Position numbers and translations under genes: made by a program. Below, one piece after another: positions 15,585-19,628 of a DNA stretch of 19,628 nucleotides (within the stretch, counting starts at the first letter, position 1; the number at the start of each line of letters is the position of its first letter). The DNA is from an uncultured Clostridia bacterium. Its GTDB lineage: Bacteria > Bacillota > Clostridia > Peptostreptococcales > Anaerovoracaceae. Under the pieces are notes generated by a model. That model searched no databases and was not told where the DNA came from. It saw only the letters and a list, made by a program, of their open reading frames with translations. Where the stretch lies: assembly GCA_937915045.1 (NCBI GenBank), contig CALDNM010000035.1, positions 1 to 19,628 on the forward strand, in the 5' to 3' direction.

Positions 15585-15835
15585 TGGCAGTCAAAAATTA
15601 TGTCTACATAGTGAGGTGCCGCGACGGCAGCTTTTATACGGGATGGACGACCGACATCGAGCACCGCCTGGCGATGCATGATTCAGGGAAGGGCGCGAAA
15701 TACACGCGCGGAAGAGGCCCGGTAGAGCTCGTGCATCTTGAAGAGTTTGACACGAAAAATGACGCCCTCTCGAGAGAAAGCGCCATCAAAAAAATGTCAC
15801 GTGAAAAGAAACTTGAACTTATCGGCGGGAAATGA
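15581..15835 (+). CDS. GIY-YIG nuclease superfamily protein (UPF0213, YhbQ/YazA-like)
   Basis: Small single-domain protein of 84 residues. The GIY-YIG fold is marked by YVYIVRC (7-13), FYTGWTTDIEHRLAMH (18-33) and the closing ESAIKKMSREKKLELI. Members of this group are presumed single-strand or structure-specific nucleases, but physiological roles are mostly open. It overlaps the amidase stop (ATGA; a second ATG follows at 15584) and is the last gene of the operon. Its stop codon (15833-15835) sits in the loop of the terminator, so the last codons form the terminator stem. Confidence 0.92.
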   Translation: MMAVKNYVYIVRCRDGSFYTGWTTDIEHRLAMHDSGKGAKYTRGRGPVELVHLEEFDTKNDALSRESAIKKMSREKKLELIGGK

Positions 15836-15850
15836 TCCCGCCGGTTTTTT
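15823..15850 (+). terminator. Intrinsic terminator of the rodA/pbp operon
   Basis: Perfect 8-bp stem CGGCGGGA (15823-15830) with TCCCGCCG (15836-15843), loop AATGA, then G and six T (15845-15850). The T-tract overlaps the stop codon of the convergent membrane protein gene. Confidence 0.92.
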
Positions 15851-16484
15851 AATACGCGTTTATCTTGTTCCCGTTGAATTTCTTATATGTCAGCCAGCAC
15901 GCGAGCCCTACGAGCAGCTTGGACGCCGCGCCGATATATGTCATAGCCGCGCTTATCGCTGCCCCGAGAGTGGAGCTGTCGCCGAGTATTATGGCTGAAA
16001 GCCCTCCCACTACATATGACGCGCCGAATATGATCACATATATCATCCAGACTCTGTTGCACATTATCTCGTGGTTTTCATCGAGCTGATCCTCGCCGAT
16101 CTCCGAACATCCGCGCATGATATTGTAGACCATGAGCAGCGACGCTGCTACAAGGCCTATCGCTATGACCGCGGCCGATGTGCCGAGCATCAGACTTCCG
16201 AAATAGAATGCCGATACTGTCACGAGGAACACCAGCGCTGAGAGCGCCAGCATGATCATGATGCATATCTTTGCTCTCCTGAAATATTCCATTTTCGATT
16301 TTATCATTATGATGCCTATGACATACAGGACCGAAGCGATGAAACTCACTCCGTACCCGGTGTATGTCAGCACCTTGCCGCTCGCGATCTCGAGCATAAT
16401 GCTCGCTCCCGCGTCAAGCAGCAGACCTAAAGCTATAAATAACAATCCCCTCAAACTGTAAAAATTGTTATGTTCTTTTATCAT
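15849..16484 (-). CDS. Uncharacterised six-helix membrane protein (paralogue 1 of 3)
   Basis: I do not recognise the family. The 211 residues show six hydrophobic segments near 12-35, 41-62, 71-95, 98-125, 145-168 and 172-201. A short hydrophilic loop, MRGCSEIGEDQLDENHEIMCNRVW, separates helices 4 and 5. Length, helix spacing and this loop position match the two upstream proteins, so the three look like diverged copies. The start overlaps the upstream stop by four bases (ATGA), so translation is coupled. There is no enzyme motif or signal peptide. It is the last gene of a minus-strand unit that meets the rodA operon tail to tail; a minus-strand U-tract after the stop is not evident. Confidence 0.8.
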   Translation of the reverse strand: MIKEHNNFYSLRGLLFIALGLLLDAGASIMLEIASGKVLTYTGYGVSFIASVLYVIGIIMIKSKMEYFRRAKICIMIMLALSALVFLVTVSAFYFGSLMLGTSAAVIAIGLVAASLLMVYNIMRGCSEIGEDQLDENHEIMCNRVWMIYVIIFGASYVVGGLSAIILGDSSTLGAAISAAMTYIGAASKLLVGLACWLTYKKFNGNKINAY

Positions 16485-17092
16485 GCCTGTCTTTCTACTT
16501 TCCTTATTGTTTTGATACTGCTCATCCTCATCGTCACCATAAGATTGGTCCCGAACAGCAGCACAGCAGCGATTATAATCATGATGAGATACATGCTCCC
16601 GCTGTTGTATGAAATGAATGCCATAGCCAGCTTTGAGGCATAAGCGAAAATGGTCACGATCAGATATATCGTCCCCGTCGTCACGAACAGATCTTTGCCG
16701 TCAGGACCTTCAGACGCTTCTCCCGCGGCGCATATCATCATATATACCGAAAGCATCTCCAGGACGACCGCAGCCGCGTCGCATATAAGGAACGCCCAGG
16801 CCATCCAGGTCACTCCGCCGGCCCTGCTGTTCATTATAAGGAACACCACCGCCGCTATCAGCGCCGGAAGCGTACACATCAGATAGACCGAACTCCTTTT
16901 GAATTTCGGCCCGAGCCCCGCCGCGCTCATAGCTCCTACGCACATCATGATGAGCGCCAGAACTCCTAAAAGCGCTGCCGCTATATTGAACACTATGCCC
17001 GTGTCCAGATCAATGAAAAAATCAGCGCTGGCGAAAATCATCATGCCCGCGCAGAAACTTCCTATTCCCTCAAGATCACTCTTTCTTGACAT
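16481..17092 (-). CDS. Uncharacterised six-helix membrane protein (paralogue 2 of 3)
   Basis: Family not recognised. With ATG 17092 the product is 203 residues; this start has GGAGG ten bases upstream, whereas the in-frame ATG at 17113 has none and would place that GGAGG inside the gene. Six hydrophobic segments are visible, with the hydrophilic loop GEASEGPDGKDLF between helices 4 and 5 corresponding to SEIGEDQLDENHE in paralogue 1 and AAVGGKTGQSKFAK in paralogue 3. The C-terminus is basic (MRMSSIKTIRKVERQA). It is joined to paralogue 1 by a four-base overlap and follows paralogue 3 after a 75-base gap. A membrane sensor, channel or transporter subunit are all possible; the sequence does not decide. 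Confidence 0.78.
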   Translation of the reverse strand: MSRKSDLEGIGSFCAGMMIFASADFFIDLDTGIVFNIAAALLGVLALIMMCVGAMSAAGLGPKFKRSSVYLMCTLPALIAAVVFLIMNSRAGGVTWMAWAFLICDAAAVVLEMLSVYMMICAAGEASEGPDGKDLFVTTGTIYLIVTIFAYASKLAMAFISYNSGSMYLIMIIIAAVLLFGTNLMVTMRMSSIKTIRKVERQA

Positions 17093-17167
17093 TTTTTCTG
17101 AGCCTCCGATCACGTGTACAGTCTACACTCTTTTGCCTTCACATTCAAATAAACATACGGTCACCCG

Positions 17168-17803
17168 TCAGCTTCTGGCGCCTCTTCCGTTCAGCGATCC
17201 GTATCCCTTATTGATCAGAGCGAATATCCTCATCACAAATACGAACGAGATCACCGCGCATATCCCGGTCACCGCCCATTCCACGTATTCCGGGAATATA
17301 GATGCCGCTGGTTCGAGCACCATCATTATTATAACCGTGATGATGACCGGTTTGTATGTATCTCTGCACGCCTTCGCGAACTTGCTCTGTCCGGTTTTCC
17401 CGCCGACCGCGGCAAGGCCTTTCATCATGTTGTAATACGTGTACAGCATGCCGATCGCCGCGAGATACTCGAGCAGCACTACCTTGATCTCGACGAATGT
17501 CTGAGAATCCATTCCCGCCCTGTAATTATAGAACGATAAAGCTATCGCGCCCGCGTACAAAACCACACATACGACCGCCGTCAGCCTGACGCGCGCGAAC
17601 TCCGGCCGGTATCCGGCCATCGAAACGACGCCGCCAAGAATGAAGAGCCACGATATCAAAAGAAGGACCTGCGCTCCGAACTCGCCGTAAGCATAGAACT
17701 GCCATGCTCTCAGTCCTGCCCGGGCAGCCGAGACCAGCGCCGCTAAGAATATGCCTGCCGCTATGAGCCTGAGCCCCGACAGATAGTACGCGTTTTTCTT
17801 CAA
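17168..17803 (-). CDS. Uncharacterised six-helix membrane protein (paralogue 3 of 3), TTG start
   Basis: Family not recognised. I propose a TTG start at 17803: GGAGGAG (17817-17811) is seven bases upstream, and the resulting 211 residues begin at the same place relative to helix 1 as the two paralogues. The in-frame ATG at 17854 lacks a good ribosome binding site, lies within the promoter, and would add a 17-residue leader. Six hydrophobic segments are present, with YTYYNMMKGLAAVGGKTGQS before helix 5, resembling MVYNIMRGCSEIGEDQ in paralogue 1. It is the first gene of the three, closest to the divergent ArsR gene, which probably controls all three. Confidence 0.75.
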   Translation of the reverse strand: MKKNAYYLSGLRLIAAGIFLAALVSAARAGLRAWQFYAYGEFGAQVLLLISWLFILGGVVSMAGYRPEFARVRLTAVVCVVLYAGAIALSFYNYRAGMDSQTFVEIKVVLLEYLAAIGMLYTYYNMMKGLAAVGGKTGQSKFAKACRDTYKPVIITVIIMMVLEPAASIFPEYVEWAVTGICAVISFVFVMRIFALINKGYGSLNGRGARS

Positions 17804-17825
17804 GATCGTTCTCCTCCGTTTTTTT

Positions 17826-17854
17826 ATTATCACATATCTCAGCCCATTTATCAA
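17826..17854 (-). promoter_or_regulatory. Promoter of the three-gene membrane cassette
   Basis: Minus-strand -35 TTGATA (17854-17849), 17-base spacer, -10 GATAAT (17831-17826). It places the start just before the GGAGGAG of the TTG-started gene, giving a short leader. Confidence 0.62.
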
Positions 17855-17863
17855 CTGTTGACA
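17849..17863. promoter_or_regulatory. Palindrome formed by two divergent -35 elements (candidate ArsR operator)
   Basis: TATCAAC, a central T, GTTGACA: the inner TCAAC/GTTGA arms are perfect. The left arm is the minus-strand -35 and the right arm the plus-strand -35, so one bound dimer could shut both promoters. Assignment to the ArsR protein is inferred. Confidence 0.5.
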
Positions 17864-17886
17864 AAGCGGCCGCGAGCATGTATCGT
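17858..17886 (+). promoter_or_regulatory. Promoter of the ArsR-type regulator gene
   Basis: Consensus -35 TTGACA (17858-17863), 17-base spacer, weaker -10 TATCGT (17881-17886). Confidence 0.55.
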
Positions 17887-17926
17887 AAATAGGCGATTGA
17901 TTTCATACTTACAGGAGGCTGACATA

Positions 17927-18262
17927 ATGAGAATAAGAAAAGATACCCTTGATACAGACAATATGAATGAAGAAGAAGTAATGCTGATGGCGAAGTGCTC
18001 CGACGCGCTCGCTCACCCGGCGAGGATATATATTTTCCGTTACATAATGAAACACAACGCGGAACGTGACAAGATCTGCAACAAAGACCTCGTCGCGAAC
18101 TTCGATTACGCGCAGGCGACCATATCTCAGCACGTCTCAAAGCTCGTGAGAGCAGGTCTCGTGGACGTAAAGAAAGAAGATAAGTATTCGTACTATTACG
18201 CGAATATCGGGCGTCTCATGCAGTATCTCGATGCCGTGAAGAAGTTCGAGTTCTCGAAATAG
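17927..18262 (+). CDS. ArsR/SmtB-type winged-helix regulator
   Basis: Small DNA-binding protein of 111 residues. Family marks are CSDALAHPARIYIFRYI (helices ahead of the HTH), the recognition region FDYAQATISQHVSKLVRAGLV, and the wing DVKKEDKYSYYYANIGRL. ATG 17927 is chosen because GGAGG (17913-17917) precedes it; the in-frame ATG at 17858 overlaps the -35. C47 and C72 estimates do not form the CxC metal site of ArsR or CadC, so the inducer may not be a metal. It is transcribed away from the three membrane protein genes, a common layout for a local repressor and its targets, and a strong terminator follows. Confidence 0.88.
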   Translation: MRIRKDTLDTDNMNEEEVMLMAKCSDALAHPARIYIFRYIMKHNAERDKICNKDLVANFDYAQATISQHVSKLVRAGLVDVKKEDKYSYYYANIGRLMQYLDAVKKFEFSK

Positions 18263-18271
18263 ACCACATAC

Positions 18272-18310
18272 AAAAGACCCGCGGCGCTCTCGCGCCTCGC
18301 GGGTCTTTTT
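18272..18310 (+). terminator. Terminator after the ArsR-type gene, T-tract abutting the insertion sequence
   Basis: Stem GACCCGC (18276-18282) with GCGGGTC (18299-18305), an inner GGCGC/GCGCC stem, then five T (18306-18310). Four A precede the left arm, so it could work in both directions. Confidence 0.92.
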
Positions 18311-18325
18311 GAAGGCTCTATAATA

Positions 18326-18365
18326 AATGTTGGGGTGGAGAGAGGCTCTCCGCTCCGACATTTTT
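18326..18365 (+). terminator. Hairpin plus T-run in the left end of the insertion sequence
   Basis: A continuous 17-bp stem (18326-18342 with 18346-18362, a few G-U pairs) closes on the loop AGG; the last two stem bases begin a T-run ending at 18365. It looks like an intrinsic terminator that would stop outside transcription from entering the transposase gene. Confidence 0.65.
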
Positions 18366-18446
18366 AAATTTTTCAAAAAAAGAAGAGCATGTCGCCCATA
18401 AATCCTTTACAATAAGTTTACCACAACAAACACAAAGGAGGAAAAC

Positions 18447-19625
18447 ATGCTCTACAATGATTGTATCGAAGAATTGACAGGATTGAAAGACATAAATATA
18501 AAAGAGGTCAAGAATGTTTACGGGGAGCAGCATATATATGCCAGCATGCATAAGCGGATCCATACCTGTCCTGTCTGCGGAGAAAAGACTTCGAAGGTCC
18601 ATGATTACAGGGAACAGGTCATCAAAGATCTGAGCTCATTTGGACAGATCACATATATCCATCTGAGGAAACGGCGACATGTATGTCCTGTCTGCGGGAA
18701 AAGGTTTTATGAAGAAGTCGATTTTCTTCCACGTTATCATCGCATGACCAATAGGCTTTTCGCATATATGATAACCCAGTTCGAGAATGTGCAGTCGATC
18801 AAACACATCGGAAAGATATCCAATGTATCCGGGACGACTGTTGCAAGGATCTTTGATAATGTGCGATATCCGAAGCCAAAGCTTCCTGAGGCCATATCGA
18901 TAGATGAGTTCAGAGGAAATGCAGGTGGTGAAAAATATCAGTGCATACTGACAGATCCTGAAAAGAAAAGAGTCCTCGATGTGCTTCCGAAAAGGAAAGC
19001 CGACAGCCTTTACGAATACTTCTCTTCCTTTGAAAACAGGAAAGAAGTCAAGTATGTGACTATGGACATGAGCAATGTTTTCAAAGGGGTGATGAAAACA
19101 TGCTTCCCGAATGCGACTATTGTCGCAGATCATTTCCATGTAGTGAGACAGATGTGCTGGGCCATGGAAAACGTACGAAAAGAAGAGCAGAAGAGGTTTG
19201 CTGGATCGAGAAGGAAATACTTCAAACGAAGCAAAACACTTCTCCTCAAACACCGTGACAAACTGAAAGAACATGAAGTCGAACAGCTCGCAGTGATGTT
19301 GCAGACATCGCAAAGACTTGCCAGAGCATATTACGCTTTGCAGGATTTCTATAGATTCATGGAGTGCAGCAGCAGCAGTGAAGCAAGAAGATATCTTGGA
19401 GGCTGGATGATGCGCGTTCAAAGTTACGACCTTCCTGAATTCAAAGCAGCGATAACAGCCGTCACGAATTGGACTCCTGAGATACTCGCGTCGTTCGACT
19501 GCAGACTCAGCAACGGATATACAGAAGGTGTGAACAACAAGATCAAAGTCATCAAAAGAGTATCATATGGTGTGCGAAATTTTGAGAGATTCAGGAACCG
19601 TATCATAATGGCGATGAATGCATAG
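18447..19625 (+). CDS. ISL3 family transposase
   Basis: DDE transposase of 392 residues that appears full length and intact. The N-terminus carries a zinc-binding pair of knuckles (C41, C44 and C80, C83, both CPVCG), followed by an HTH-like region (MTNRLFAYMITQFENVQSIKHIGKISNVSGTTVARI). The likely catalytic triad is D153 (SIDEFRG), D207 (TMDMSNVF) and E360 (GYTEGVNNKIK). GGAGG at 18438-18442 precedes the ATG, and TACAAT at 18408-18413 is a possible -10. No frameshift or stop interrupts it, so the element may still be active. It ends three bases before the end of the window. Confidence 0.95.
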   Translation: MLYNDCIEELTGLKDINIKEVKNVYGEQHIYASMHKRIHTCPVCGEKTSKVHDYREQVIKDLSSFGQITYIHLRKRRHVCPVCGKRFYEEVDFLPRYHRMTNRLFAYMITQFENVQSIKHIGKISNVSGTTVARIFDNVRYPKPKLPEAISIDEFRGNAGGEKYQCILTDPEKKRVLDVLPKRKADSLYEYFSSFENRKEVKYVTMDMSNVFKGVMKTCFPNATIVADHFHVVRQMCWAMENVRKEEQKRFAGSRRKYFKRSKTLLLKHRDKLKEHEVEQLAVMLQTSQRLARAYYALQDFYRFMECSSSSEARRYLGGWMMRVQSYDLPEFKAAITAVTNWTPEILASFDCRLSNGYTEGVNNKIKVIKRVSYGVRNFERFRNRIIMAMNA

Positions 19626-19628
19626 CAG

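Larger units (their letters stand above)
18314..19628 (+). mobile_element. ISL3-family insertion sequence, right end beyond the window
   Basis: The left end begins GGCTCTATAATAAATGTTGG, like the GG(C/G)TCT-starting ends of ISL3 elements, 133 bases before an intact transposase. ISL3 elements usually make 8-bp target duplications; the left copy here would be TTTTTGAA (18306-18313). The right inverted repeat is not visible. Confidence 0.82.

Noticed and set aside
17107..17130. Small palindrome GTGTA/TACAC between the second and third membrane genes
   Set aside because: Only five pairs and no promoter elements alongside, so not reported as an operator.

Overview
The window looks like chromosomal DNA of an anaerobic, Gram-positive Bacillota, most likely class Clostridia. 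Supporting this are strong GGAGG-type ribosome binding sites, sigma-A type promoters with 17-base spacers, U-tailed terminators, a YwaC/RelP-like alarmone synthetase, a MarR-controlled heterodimeric ABC exporter, and an ISL3 element. The base composition looks near balanced. Species and genus cannot be determined from this sequence alone.

Layout. Bases 1-276 hold a tandem array of hairpin units with no gene. A MATE efflux gene (277-1629, minus) follows, with a structured leader that ends in an intrinsic-terminator-like hairpin. Back to back with it are a PPC/DUF296 gene (1815-2273) and a small alarmone synthetase (2356-3057), each with its own promoter. A strong promoter and palindromic operator then drive a MarR regulator and two overlapping ABC exporter half-transporters (3328-7498). 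Bases 7499-7938 are non-coding and contain a MITE-like element with 17-bp terminal inverted repeats. A secreted NlpC/P60 hydrolase (7939-8703, minus) and birA (9021-10019, plus) diverge from a promoter region.

The centre of interest is a five-gene transcription unit, 10112-15835. It encodes an FHA domain fused to an FtsW/RodA glycosyltransferase, a class B penicillin-binding protein, a CDF metal exporter with an N-D/D-D (manganese-type) site, a secreted Amidase_3 hydrolase, and a small GIY-YIG protein whose stop codon lies in the terminator loop. The gene order and FHA domain recall the fhaB-rodA-pbpA arrangement of actinobacteria. This suggests phospho-threonine controlled wall synthesis, with synthesis, hydrolysis and metal supply expressed together.

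From 15849 to 17803 (minus) lie three tandem, similar six-helix membrane proteins of about 203-211 residues that I cannot assign to a named family. A divergent ArsR-type regulator (17927-18262) is transcribed away from them, and the two promoters share a palindrome. This paralogue cassette with its own regulator is the best candidate here for an undescribed system. The window ends in an ISL3-family insertion sequence that sits directly in the U-tract of the ArsR terminator; its right end is outside the window.
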